Source: Synechococcus sp. ROS8604 (GTDB lineage Bacteria; Cyanobacteriota; Cyanobacteriia; PCC-6307; Cyanobiaceae). From it: DNA of 64,000 nt. Below the pieces are notes generated by a model. It ran no database searches, was not told where the DNA came from, and saw only the letters and a program-made list of their open reading frames with translations. Below, piece after piece: positions 46,330 through 55,594 of this stretch. The stretch lies in the NCBI RefSeq assembly GCF_014279655.1, contig NZ_CP047946.1, positions 2,790,001 through 2,854,000 on the forward strand, given 5' to 3'. Positions within the stretch are counted from its first letter, which is position 1, and the number at the start of each line of letters is the position of its first letter. The translations under genes were made by a program, and so were the position numbers.

Positions 46330-48453
46330 ATGAGCGGCGTCATGCTTCCCGAAAATCTCTACATCAATCGGGAACTGAGCTGGATTGCCTTCAACAAGCG
46401 CGTGTTGTCTCAGGCGCTTGACCAAAGAACGCAGTTGTTGGAACAGGCCAAATTCAGTGCCATTTTCAGCAACAATCTCGATGAGTTTTTCATGGTGCGC
46501 GTGGCGTCCTTGAAATCTCAGGTTGAGGCCGGCATCGACAAGCGAAGTGAGGATGGGCTCACGCCACGGGAGCAGCTCCATGAGATTCGTAACCAGCTCT
46601 CAGCACTGCTGGAAGCCCAGCAAACGCACTACATCAACCATCTCCGCGTAGGCCTGGAAGGCTTTGGTGTGTTTCTGTTCAACTACCAACAGCTGAACGC
46701 CGCCCAACAGCACTGGGTGGACAACTTCTTTCAAACGGCAGTTTTTCCTGTCTTGACGCCCCTGGCGGTAGATCCTGCCCATCCCTTTCCATTCGTTAGC
46801 AATCTCAGCCTCAACGTCGCCGCCCTGATCCACGACCCAGAGTCCGGCCAACGCCAACTGGCCCGAGTGAAGGTCCCACAAAAAATCCTTCCTCGCTTTG
46901 TCTCGATTCCAGTGGAGCTGAGCGGAGATGAATCCAAGCCAATGCACACAGCCGTACCTCTTGAGCAGGTGATTGCCTTCAATCTCGGCCTGCTCTTTCC
47001 AGGAATGAGCATTGAAGGGCATTACTTTTTCCGGGTCACCAGGGATGCAGACCTGGAACTACGCGACCTTGAAGCCGACGATCTGATGATCGCCATCGAA
47101 CAGGGCTTGCGAAAGCGAAGGATGGGGGGTGAAGTGGTCCGCTTGGAGGTGGCTGCCGACACTCCTCTAGACGTCATTGAGATGTTGATGGACGGCATGT
47201 CCGTTGTTGAAGAAGACCTCTACAAGGTGAATGGACCTCTCGGGCTCGATGATCTTTTCGGCTTGATGAGCCTGCCTCTGCCACACCTCAAAGACACCAC
47301 GCACTCAGGTCAAACTCCCACCGTCCTCAGTCGCACGCAGAGGGGCATGTTGGAAGACGGCTCCATCAAAGAAGAAGAATTCGAGAGCATTTTCTCGGTG
47401 ATACGCCGCCGCGATGTTCTCCTCCATCACCCTTACGACTTGTTTTCCACGTCGGTCGAGGAATTCATTAACCAAGCGGCAGACGACCCCCTCGTCATGG
47501 GAATCAAGATGACCCTCTACCGCACATCCAAAGATTCCCCGATTATCGCGGCGCTTATCCGTGCAGCAGAAAATGGGAAGCAGGTGATGGCACTTGTCGA
47601 GCTCAAGGCTCGTTTCGATGAAGACAACAATATTCAGTGGGCCAAACATCTGGAACGCTCTGGAGTGCATGTGGTCTATGGGGTGATTGGCCTCAAGACG
47701 CATACCAAGATTGTTCTGGTTGTACGCAAAGAGAAAGAACGCCTACGCAGCTATGTCCACATCGGAACTGGTAACTACAACTCCAAAACCTCACGTCTTT
47801 ACACCGATCTAGGCCTGCTTTCAGCTCGACCGGAACTTGGCCAAGACCTCGTGGAGTTGTTCAACTATCTAACCGGCTTCTCTAAACAACAAAGCTTCCG
47901 CAAATTACTCGTGGCTCCTGTCTCCTTAAGGAAGGGGATGGAACAATTAATCCGCCGTGAAATCGAACATGCTCAGCAAGGACGTGGTGGATCGATCAAA
48001 GCCAAAATGAATTCTCTGGTGGATCCAGGAATCATTGCTCTTCTATATGAAGCATCTCAAGCCGGGGTAAAAATCCAATTGATCATCCGAGGGATGTGCA
48101 GCCTTTACCCAAGACTCGAAGGTATAAGCGACAACATCAGCGTGATCAGTATTATTGGTCGTTTCTTAGAGCATTCACGCATCTTTTGGTTTAACAATGG
48201 CGGCGAACCGGAAGTGTTCATCGGTAGCGCCGACTTAATGCCGCGCAACCTTGATCGACGCGTCGAAGCGGTTGCCCCCATTGAAGAACCCGAACTCAGA
48301 GCACAGCTCGAACGCCTGCTTGAACGCTACCTAAGCGATAACAAGGGTGCTTGGGACATGCAAACCGACGGTACGTTTATTCAACGGCATCCCGAGGGAG
48401 AAGAGCGCAACTCCCAATCGCAGTTAATTGATGACTGGAAAGGAATGCACTAG
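46330..48453 (+). CDS. ppk: Polyphosphate kinase 1
   Basis: Makes long-chain polyphosphate from ATP, reversibly. ENLYINRELSWIAFNKRVL opens the N-terminal domain; the catalytic C-terminal domains contain VVYGVIGLKTHTKIVLVVR and YVHIGTGNYNSKTSRLYTDL, in which the HxGxGNYN-type His-rich segment and EHSRIFWFNNGG supply the active-site residues. ATG 46330 (MSGVMLPENLYINREL) gives 707 residues; a longer frame from 46303 is possible. Confidence 0.96.
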   Translation: MSGVMLPENLYINRELSWIAFNKRVLSQALDQRTQLLEQAKFSAIFSNNLDEFFMVRVASLKSQVEAGIDKRSEDGLTPREQLHEIRNQLSALLEAQQTHYINHLRVGLEGFGVFLFNYQQLNAAQQHWVDNFFQTAVFPVLTPLAVDPAHPFPFVSNLSLNVAALIHDPESGQRQLARVKVPQKILPRFVSIPVELSGDESKPMHTAVPLEQVIAFNLGLLFPGMSIEGHYFFRVTRDADLELRDLEADDLMIAIEQGLRKRRMGGEVVRLEVAADTPLDVIEMLMDGMSVVEEDLYKVNGPLGLDDLFGLMSLPLPHLKDTTHSGQTPTVLSRTQRGMLEDGSIKEEEFESIFSVIRRRDVLLHHPYDLFSTSVEEFINQAADDPLVMGIKMTLYRTSKDSPIIAALIRAAENGKQVMALVELKARFDEDNNIQWAKHLERSGVHVVYGVIGLKTHTKIVLVVRKEKERLRSYVHIGTGNYNSKTSRLYTDLGLLSARPELGQDLVELFNYLTGFSKQQSFRKLLVAPVSLRKGMEQLIRREIEHAQQGRGGSIKAKMNSLVDPGIIALLYEASQAGVKIQLIIRGMCSLYPRLEGISDNISVISIIGRFLEHSRIFWFNNGGEPEVFIGSADLMPRNLDRRVEAVAPIEEPELRAQLERLLERYLSDNKGAWDMQTDGTFIQRHPEGEERNSQSQLIDDWKGMH

Positions 48454-48663
48454 TTCATCCAAATCGACAGCAATCTTCAACGACGATTGAAGGCCCAAAT
48501 AGCAAGAAATCAATTAATTCTGTAGTCATTTTTACCATAAACAGTAGCCATCGACATCGCGAATTGATCCAGATAACGATCTACCGAAAGGCTTCAGAAT
48601 TACAACCACTTCTAAGCGCTGACGGTGCTAAATTGCGCCCAAATTCGTCAGGAGACCAGGGTG
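48454..48663. other. Intergenic region between ppk and sigma factor gene
   Basis: A CTTCAA/TTGAAG inverted repeat (48475-48492) may be a weak terminator without a T-run. GTA-GTCATTTT-TAC (48522-48535) matches the NtcA palindrome exactly, but no -10 sits at the normal distance, so I do not call it a site. No gene seen. Confidence 0.35.
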
Positions 48664-49686
48664 ATGGGGATCCCTCTGGAGTCCAATGGAGCTGCCCCCA
48701 AAGGCACTTCTGTGGAACCCTTATTGCCGACTGCTAGTCGACGCAATACAGCCAATCATTCACGTGGCACAAGCTCTGGCAGAGCAAGTCGTTCGGGTGG
48801 ACGCTTGGCCACAGATTCAATTGGTCATTATTTGAGCAGTATCGGGCGTGTACCACTCCTAACGGCTGCTGAAGAAATTGAGCTTGCCCATCATGTGCAA
48901 GCCATGAAAGAGCTTCTTGACATTCAAGAAGAAGACCGGACTCCTAAACAACGCCATCGCATCCGGATGGGGAAGAGAGCACGCGACCGGATGATGGCTG
49001 CCAACCTCAGGTTGGTGGTGAGTGTCGCCAAGAAATATCAAAACCAAGGCCTCGAACTTCTCGACCTCGTTCAGGAAGGGGCGATCGGGCTCGAACGTGC
49101 TGTCGACAAATTTGACCCGGCGATGGGTTACAAATTTTCGACCTACGCCTACTGGTGGATTCGGCAAGGGATGACACGGGCGATCGACAACAGTGCACGC
49201 ACGATCCGTCTGCCGATTCATATCAGTGAAAAGCTGTCGAAAATGCGCAAGATCACCAGGGAGCTCTCCCATCGTTTCGGGCGTCAACCGAACCGTTTGG
49301 AGTTGGCTCATGCCATGGGTATTGAACCGAGAGACCTCGAAGAACTCATCTCCCAAAGCGCCCCCTGCGCTTCTCTTGATGCTCACGCCCGTGGCGAAGA
49401 AGATCGCAGCACCCTCGGAGAACTGATCCCAGATCCCAACGGCGATGAGCCGATGGAAGGCATGGATCGCAGCATTCAGAAGGAGCACCTGGGCGGCTGG
49501 CTCTCACAGCTCAATGAGCGCGAACAAAAAATCTTGCGTTTACGGTTCGGCCTTGGTGGAGAAGAACCCCTCACCCTTGCCGAAATTGGCCGTCAAATCA
49601 ATGTGTCACGAGAACGCGTCCGCCAACTCGAATCCAAAGCCATTTTGAAATTACGCACGATGACCAATCATCAACAGGCCGCCTGA
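48664..49686 (+). CDS. Group 2 RNA polymerase sigma-70 factor
   Basis: Second sigma factor of this window. Variable Ser/Gly/Arg-rich N terminus (about residues 1-48), then region 1.2 TDSIGHYLSSIGRVPLLTAA, region 2 with LRLVVSVAKKYQNQGLELLD and FSTYAYWWIRQGMTRAID, region 3, and region 4 with RFGLGGEEPLTLAEIGRQI and VSRERVRQLESKAILKLR. No region 1.1 acidic block. ATG 48664 (MGIPLESNG) or GTG 48661 start; a longer frame from 48625 also exists. Closer to the SigD/SigB-like group than the 3434 gene, but the exact class cannot be set here. Confidence 0.93.
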   Translation: MGIPLESNGAAPKGTSVEPLLPTASRRNTANHSRGTSSGRASRSGGRLATDSIGHYLSSIGRVPLLTAAEEIELAHHVQAMKELLDIQEEDRTPKQRHRIRMGKRARDRMMAANLRLVVSVAKKYQNQGLELLDLVQEGAIGLERAVDKFDPAMGYKFSTYAYWWIRQGMTRAIDNSARTIRLPIHISEKLSKMRKITRELSHRFGRQPNRLELAHAMGIEPRDLEELISQSAPCASLDAHARGEEDRSTLGELIPDPNGDEPMEGMDRSIQKEHLGGWLSQLNEREQKILRLRFGLGGEEPLTLAEIGRQINVSRERVRQLESKAILKLRTMTNHQQAA

Positions 49687-49693
49687 GTCGTCC

Positions 49694-50341
49694 TTGCCTC
49701 TGCCATCTCTCTTGCTCATCGCCCTCTGGATGGCCGGTGTCTTAGGCAGCGCTCTGATCTGCCGTCAACGCTGGCCCAATCAACGCGAGCTGAGTCGAAA
49801 GATTGTTCACGTCGGCACTGGACCGGTTCTTCCACTCGCCTGGTTTCTCCAAATTCCAATCGCGATTGCAGTGCCTTTCGCTGTGGTGGTCACCGTGATC
49901 ACCTTGATCAATCACCGTTGGCACTTGCTGCCTGCGGTGGAGGATGTGGGTCGAAGGAGCTACGGGACCGTTGCCTATGGCGTCGCCATCTGTCTGCTTC
50001 TAATCCTGTTTTGGGCTGAAAATCCAGCTGCTGCCTGTGCTGGTGTGCTGGTGATGGCGTTCGGTGATGGCCTAGCAGGTCTGATTGGACGCGCCGTGCG
50101 TTCCCCAAACTGGACGGTCTTGGCGCAGCGCAAGTCGTTTATCGGCACAAGCACGATGGCCATCACCAGTTCTGTGGTGTTGTTCGCCTTAGTGCTAGTG
50201 ACCCAAAGTCCACTCAACCCACTTCGACTTTTCGCGGTCTGCTCGTTGGCTGTCGGGCTCGAACAAATGAGCGTCCTGGGCATCGACAACCTGTCAGTGC
50301 CCCTTGGCGTAGCCCTGAGTTGGACCTGGATGACAGCCTGA
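49694..50341 (+). CDS. Phytol kinase-like (VTE5/dolichol kinase family) membrane protein
   Basis: Integral membrane CTP-dependent kinase family that recycles phytol to phytyl phosphate for tocopherol and phylloquinone. RELSRKIVHVGTGPVLPLAW (about residues 31-50) and LVMAFGDGLAGLIGR with a following QRKSFIGTSTMAI are the family motifs; six to seven hydrophobic segments. The start is TTG 49694, 7 bases after the sigma factor stop. 215 residues. Farnesol or dolichol kinase activity is possible. Confidence 0.85.
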   Translation: MPLPSLLLIALWMAGVLGSALICRQRWPNQRELSRKIVHVGTGPVLPLAWFLQIPIAIAVPFAVVVTVITLINHRWHLLPAVEDVGRRSYGTVAYGVAICLLLILFWAENPAAACAGVLVMAFGDGLAGLIGRAVRSPNWTVLAQRKSFIGTSTMAITSSVVLFALVLVTQSPLNPLRLFAVCSLAVGLEQMSVLGIDNLSVPLGVALSWTWMTA

Positions 50342-50381
50342 TTACAGCCTGATCAAGGCCAACGCCTAAAGCGTCTGCGAG

Positions 50382-51440
50382 TTAGCTGAATCTTGCCTTG
50401 GCCACAGAGGCAGCAAGCTCTCCCAGAAGGTCAGCGGTGGTTTCGATGCTGATGCATGCGTCGGTCACGCTCTGCCCGTAAGTGAGGGTGGATAGATCTG
50501 AAGACAACTTTTGGTTGCCTTCTACGAGATGGCTTTCAATCATCACTCCCATGATGTGATCAAGTTTTTGGTCCACCTGAGCAGCCACTGCCTGTAGGAC
50601 CTCACCTTGACGGCGGTAGTCCTTATTTGAATTGCCATGGCTGCAGTCCACCATCAAGCGATCAGGCAGACCTGCACCAGCCAATTCCGCAGCTGAATCC
50701 TGAATCGCTTCCAAGTGGTAATTGGTGCCGCGATTGCCACCCCGTAAAACCAAGTGACCGTCTGGGTTTCCTGTGGTGCTCACGATCGAAGCATGACCCT
50801 CACGATTGATGCCGAGGAAATGATGGGGCTTGGAAGCAGCCTGCATGGCATTAATGGCAATCGTGGCACTGCCATCGGTGCTGTTCTTGTAGCCAATGGG
50901 CATCGATAAGCCTGAGGCCATTTCACGATGGGTCTGGCTTTCCGTGGTGCGTGCACCAATCGCGGTCCAGCTGATTAAATCGGCGATGTACTGAGGAACC
51001 ACAGGATCCAACAGCTCTGTCGCGGTGGGCATTCCTTCCCGAGCCAAATCGAGCAACAGGGAGCGGGCCATCCGTAGCCCCGTATTGATGTCATAGGAGC
51101 CATCGAGATGGGGATCGTTAATCAACCCCTTCCATCCCACGGTGGTGCGGGGTTTTTCGAAATACACCCGCATCACAATCTCCAACTCAGCGGAATGGCG
51201 CTCACGCAAGGGGGCCAAACGACGGGCGTAGTCCCGGGCCGCCTCCACGTCATGGACAGAACAGGGCCCCACAATCACCAACAGTCGGCTGTCCAATCCA
51301 CGCAGGATGGCTTGGATGCGGCTGCGAGCCGTCGCCACCGTTTCTAAAGCCGTTGGATCAATGGGCAGGTCACGATGCAACAGAGCCGGTGGAATCAGTG
51401 GTCGCGTGTCCACCACATGCAGATCGTGGGTGGTGGTCAT
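50382..51440 (-). CDS. aroG: 3-deoxy-7-phosphoheptulonate (DAHP) synthase, class I
   Basis: First enzyme of the shikimate pathway, condensing PEP with erythrose 4-phosphate. Conserved LLVIVGPCSVHD (about residues 53-64), VGWKGLINDPHLDGS, GLRMARSLLLDLAREGMP, IGARTTESQTHREMASGLS and LRGGNRGTNY, and MVDCSHGNSNKD are all visible. 352 residues is the size of the AroF/G/H type. Which feedback form it is cannot be read. Convergent with the phytol kinase-like gene and divergent from acnB. Confidence 0.95.
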   Translation of the reverse strand: MTTTHDLHVVDTRPLIPPALLHRDLPIDPTALETVATARSRIQAILRGLDSRLLVIVGPCSVHDVEAARDYARRLAPLRERHSAELEIVMRVYFEKPRTTVGWKGLINDPHLDGSYDINTGLRMARSLLLDLAREGMPTATELLDPVVPQYIADLISWTAIGARTTESQTHREMASGLSMPIGYKNSTDGSATIAINAMQAASKPHHFLGINREGHASIVSTTGNPDGHLVLRGGNRGTNYHLEAIQDSAAELAGAGLPDRLMVDCSHGNSNKDYRRQGEVLQAVAAQVDQKLDHIMGVMIESHLVEGNQKLSSDLSTLTYGQSVTDACISIETTADLLGELAASVAKARFS

Positions 51441-51554
51441 GCCTTGGCCTGAAATTCAATCCAGATTACGCAAGGCGATCCACCGTTAGAAACAACAGGG
51501 TGGAACGCTGACCAACAACAATGGTGTGTATCGCTGTTTGCGCCGCCAAAACCG

Positions 51555-54137
51555 ATGCTGAGCACCTATCGCGAGAACGCCAAGGAACGGGAAAGCCAGG
51601 GCATCCCGCCGCTTCCTCTTGATGCCGCTCAGACGCAGGCCCTCACGGAACTTCTTCAAAATCCACCTGCGGGAGAAGAGCAGACCTTGCTGCACCTGCT
51701 GAGCGAACGCATTCCCCCCGGCGTGGATGAAGCGGCCTATGTCAAAGCAACCTGGTTAAGTGCTGTCGCTCAAAGCAAAGCATCCAGCCCATTGGTGGCG
51801 CCTTTGGAAGCGGTGGAATTGCTCGGCACCATGGTCGGCGGGTACAACGTCGCCGCACTGATCGAACTGCTGAAGCATCCAGACGAGACGCTTGCGAGCT
51901 GTGCCGTTCAAGGACTTAGCCGCACCCTCTTGGTCTACGACGCATTCAATGACGTCATGGAGCTAGCGACCAGCAACCGTTACGCCCAACAGGTGGTGGA
52001 CAGCTGGGCTGCAGCGGAATGGTTTACCCGGCGAGATCAACTCGCCCAAGAGATCACCGTCACCGTGTTCAAGGTGGACGGCGAAACCAACACGGACGAC
52101 CTCTCACCAGCCACCCACGCGACCACCCGTCCCGACATCCCATTGCACGCCCTGGCGATGTTGGAAACCCGCGATCCAGAGGGACTCCACACCATTGAGA
52201 CCCTGAAAAAGAAAGGTCATCCCGTGGCCTATGTGGGTGATGTGGTCGGCACCGGAAGCTCTCGAAAAAGCGCCATCAACTCCGTGCTGTGGCACACCGG
52301 CAATGACATCCCCCATGTGCCCAACAAGCGCGCCGGCGGAGTGATCATCGGCGGTAAAATAGCTCCTATCTTTTTCAACACTGCGGAAGATTCAGGCGCC
52401 TTGCCGATTGAGTGCGATGTCAGCGATCTGAACACCGGTGATGTGATCACGATTCGCCCTTACGCCGGCACGATCGAACGCGATGGCGAGGTGATCAGCC
52501 GATTTGAACTCAAACCGAGCACGATCAGCGACGAAGTGCGTGCTGGTGGTCGCATCCCACTGATGATTGGTCGCGCTCTCACCGACAAGGTGCGAAGCCA
52601 ACTGGGACTAGCTCCTTCTGAAACATTCATCCGGCCTAGCGCCCCTGCCGACACGGGAAAAGGCTTCACCTTGGCGCAAAAAATGGTGGGCAAAGCTTGC
52701 GGTCTACCAGGAGTCCGTCCCGGCACGAGCTGTGAACCGCTGATGACCACCGTTGGCAGTCAAGACACCACGGGGCCCATGACCCGGGACGAAATGAAGG
52801 AATTGGCCTGCCTGGGCTTTTCCGCTGATTTGGTGATGCAGAGCTTCTGCCACACCGCCGCTTACCCCAAACCAGTGGACCTGCAGACCCAGAAGGAGCT
52901 GCCTGATTTCTTTGCCCAACGCGGCGGTGTCGCCCTTCGCCCCGGTGACGGGATCATCCACAGCTGGCTCAATCGCATGCTCTTGCCCGACACCGTGGGC
53001 ACAGGAGGTGACAGCCACACCCGGTTCCCCCTCGGTATTTCTTTTCCAGGAGGCTCAGGGGTTGTGGCCTTTGCTGCCGCCATCGGCGCCATGCCCCTCG
53101 ACATGCCCGAATCGGTGCTGGTCCGGTTCAGCGGCTCTCTTCAGTCGGGGGTCACACTCCGCGATGTCGTGAATGCGATTCCCTGGGTCGCGATCCAAAA
53201 GGGCCTGCTCACCGTGGAAAAAGCCAACAAGAAGAACGTCTTCAATGGCCGGATCATGGAAATTGAAGGGTTGCCAGATCTCAAGCTGGAGCAAGCCTTC
53301 GAACTCACGGACGCCACGGCAGAACGCTCTTGCGCAGGCTGCACCATCAAATTGTCCGAAGCCACCGTGAGTGAATATCTGAGCAGCAATGTGGCGCTGC
53401 TCAAAAACATGATTGCGCGCGGCTACAGCGATGCCCGCACCCTGGCGCGACGGATCAAGGTGATGGAGGACTGGCTGGCCAACCCCCAACTCCTTCAAGC
53501 GGATGACGACGCTCAATACGCCGAAGTGATTGAGATCAATCTCGATGAGCTCACCGAACCCGTCCTTGCCTGCCCGAACGATCCCGACAACGTGAAGCTG
53601 CTCAGCGAAGTGGCTGGCGAAGCCGTTCAAGAGGTGTTCATCGGCTCTTGCATGACCAACATCGGCCACTACCGCGCCGCGGCCAAAGTGCTCGAAGAAG
53701 CCGGCGACATCGCTGCAAGGCTTTGGGTTTGCCCGCCCACGCGTATGGACGAGGACATGCTCAAGCAAGAGGGCTACTACGCCACATTTGAAGCAGCCGG
53801 CAGCCGCATGGAAATGCCAGGCTGCTCACTCTGCATGGGCAATCAAGCCCGGGTCGGTGACAACACCACAGTGTTCTCCACCAGCACTCGGAACTTCAAC
53901 AACCGGCTTGGCAAAGGAGCGCAGGTCTTCCTGGGAAGCGCTGAATTAGCCGCTGTCTGCGCCCTGCTCGGGCGCATTCCCACACCCGATGAATACCAAA
54001 GGATCGCCGCTGAAAAGATCGATCCACTCTCAGCAGAGCTGTACCGCTACCTCAACTTCGACCAAATCGATAACTTCGTCGAACAGGGCCGAGTGCTGAG
54101 CGCTACGGAACAAGCGGAGGTCATGGCCGGCGCCTAA
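51555..54137 (+). CDS. acnB: Aconitate hydratase B
   Basis: TCA cycle enzyme isomerising citrate and isocitrate through a 4Fe-4S cluster. Cluster cysteines are likely in [12 protein letters not shown] and in [14 protein letters not shown] (C-x2-C). The 860 residues have the bacterial AcnB order with an N-terminal HEAT-like domain and swivel domain ([27 protein letters not shown]) before the catalytic domains. ATG 51555 gives [14 protein letters not shown]. Full length and intact. Confidence 0.97.
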   Translation: MLSTYRENAKERESQGIPPLPLDAAQTQALTELLQNPPAGEEQTLLHLLSERIPPGVDEAAYVKATWLSAVAQSKASSPLVAPLEAVELLGTMVGGYNVAALIELLKHPDETLASCAVQGLSRTLLVYDAFNDVMELATSNRYAQQVVDSWAAAEWFTRRDQLAQEITVTVFKVDGETNTDDLSPATHATTRPDIPLHALAMLETRDPEGLHTIETLKKKGHPVAYVGDVVGTGSSRKSAINSVLWHTGNDIPHVPNKRAGGVIIGGKIAPIFFNTAEDSGALPIECDVSDLNTGDVITIRPYAGTIERDGEVISRFELKPSTISDEVRAGGRIPLMIGRALTDKVRSQLGLAPSETFIRPSAPADTGKGFTLAQKMVGKACGLPGVRPGTSCEPLMTTVGSQDTTGPMTRDEMKELACLGFSADLVMQSFCHTAAYPKPVDLQTQKELPDFFAQRGGVALRPGDGIIHSWLNRMLLPDTVGTGGDSHTRFPLGISFPGGSGVVAFAAAIGAMPLDMPESVLVRFSGSLQSGVTLRDVVNAIPWVAIQKGLLTVEKANKKNVFNGRIMEIEGLPDLKLEQAFELTDATAERSCAGCTIKLSEATVSEYLSSNVALLKNMIARGYSDARTLARRIKVMEDWLANPQLLQADDDAQYAEVIEINLDELTEPVLACPNDPDNVKLLSEVAGEAVQEVFIGSCMTNIGHYRAAAKVLEEAGDIAARLWVCPPTRMDEDMLKQEGYYATFEAAGSRMEMPGCSLCMGNQARVGDNTTVFSTSTRNFNNRLGKGAQVFLGSAELAAVCALLGRIPTPDEYQRIAAEKIDPLSAELYRYLNFDQIDNFVEQGRVLSATEQAEVMAGA

Positions 54138-54156
54138 ACGGCATCCGCTCAAAGCC

Positions 54157-55563
54157 ATGACAGCAGCTAGCGACCTAAAAGAAAAACAAGATCCATCCGG
54201 TTCGAGTCGGAGCATTCGCCGGCTGCTGGAACGCCGCTGGCTAGTGGTTGTGCTCGCCTTGATGTTCACGGGGCTTGGCGCAGCCCTCACCGGAGTGTTG
54301 TTCAAGTTGGGCATCAAAGTTTTAGGGGCCTGGCGCCTGGAACTGCTGGCAGACCTACCGGCTTGGGCCGTTCTGCCTGGCTTAGGCGCAACAGGTGGTT
54401 TGGTATCCGGATTGCTTGTGTCTCGGCTGGCACCCTCAGCAGGTGGATCCGGAATCACCCACATCATGGGATTCCTGAAACATCGGGCCGTCCCGATGGG
54501 TCTCAAGGTGGGCTTGGTCAAGCTGATAGCCGGAATTGTCGCCATCGGCAGTGGTTTCCCCCTCGGGCCGGAAGGTCCCGCTGTTCAGATGGGGGGATCG
54601 GTGGCCTGGCAACTTGCCCGTTGGCTAAGAGCACCTGCGGCATTCCGTCGCGTGCTCGTCGCCGCGGGCGGTGGAGCAGGGATTGCGGCTGTGTTTCATG
54701 CTCCGATTGGCGGATTTTTCTACGCCATTGAGGAATTACTGCACTCCGTAAGGCCAGTCGTAATGCTGCTGGTGATCGTCACCACCTTTTTGGCAGATGC
54801 CTGGGCGGATGTGTTGGGGCTCGCGGGTTTAAGCACGGGTGGTAGCGGGCTGAACACTGGCCTTGGCTTTCAGCTGGAGAAGGAATACGAACCGCTGGTG
54901 AGTTTTTTACCCATCGATCTGGGCTACCTGATCGGACTGGGCGTTGTTGTGGGTGTGTTGGCCGAGCTGTATTGCCGCTATGTCCTCGCCATGCAGAAAC
55001 AAGGTCATCGTTGGTTTGGCGACCGCCTCGTGCTGCGGATGGTGATCAGCGGAGCCCTACTAGGGGGGGTGTATTCGTGTCTCCCCTCCGAATTTCACAA
55101 CCTTCAAGGCTTACAAGACCTCATCGGTGATGGGAAAGCGGATATTCCAATGGCGCTCGGCACCTTTGTGGTGCTGTTTTTCAGTACGGGATTAGCAGCA
55201 GCGTCTGGTGCACCTGGAGGCTTGTTTTTCCCAATGCTCACCCTGGGCGGTGCCATCGGCCTCGCCTGTGGGATTTGGGTGGAAGCACTCACCGGCCACG
55301 TCCCCAGCACCTATGTCTTTGCAGGGATGGGCGCCTTCGTGGCCAGTTGTTCGCGCACGCCGATCACGGCCATGTTTTTGGCCTTCGCCTTAACGAAGGA
55401 CTTGTTAGTCCTGAAACCAATTCTGGTGGCCTGCTTGGCGAGTTTTCTGATCGCACGCCTGTTTGATCACCGCTCGATCTACGAACGACAGATGGGGCTT
55501 GAGTTTCTGGAAGAAGATCACCTCCAAGCTGAGAACGAACGGCGAGCGCAGCGGCATCCATAG
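54157..55563 (+). CDS. ClC-family chloride channel/antiporter
   Basis: Membrane Cl-/H+ exchanger or channel. SAGGSGITHIMGFLK is in the place of the GSGIP filter motif, GPEGPAVQMGG replaces GREGP while keeping the gating Glu, FYAIEELLHSVRP holds the inner proton Glu typical of antiporters, and PGGLFFPMLTLGGAIG is the later helix motif. 468 residues. Keeping both glutamates argues for an antiporter. Starts 19 bases after acnB. Confidence 0.9.
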   Translation: MTAASDLKEKQDPSGSSRSIRRLLERRWLVVVLALMFTGLGAALTGVLFKLGIKVLGAWRLELLADLPAWAVLPGLGATGGLVSGLLVSRLAPSAGGSGITHIMGFLKHRAVPMGLKVGLVKLIAGIVAIGSGFPLGPEGPAVQMGGSVAWQLARWLRAPAAFRRVLVAAGGGAGIAAVFHAPIGGFFYAIEELLHSVRPVVMLLVIVTTFLADAWADVLGLAGLSTGGSGLNTGLGFQLEKEYEPLVSFLPIDLGYLIGLGVVVGVLAELYCRYVLAMQKQGHRWFGDRLVLRMVISGALLGGVYSCLPSEFHNLQGLQDLIGDGKADIPMALGTFVVLFFSTGLAAASGAPGGLFFPMLTLGGAIGLACGIWVEALTGHVPSTYVFAGMGAFVASCSRTPITAMFLAFALTKDLLVLKPILVACLASFLIARLFDHRSIYERQMGLEFLEEDHLQAENERRAQRHP

Positions 55564-55594
55564 CGCAGGAGGCTCTGTTGATCCTGCAGGATGC

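Noticed and set aside
48522-48535. Exact GTA-N8-TAC before the second sigma factor gene
   Set aside because: No -10 at the normal spacing, and about one or two such matches are expected by chance in the intergenic part of a window this size.
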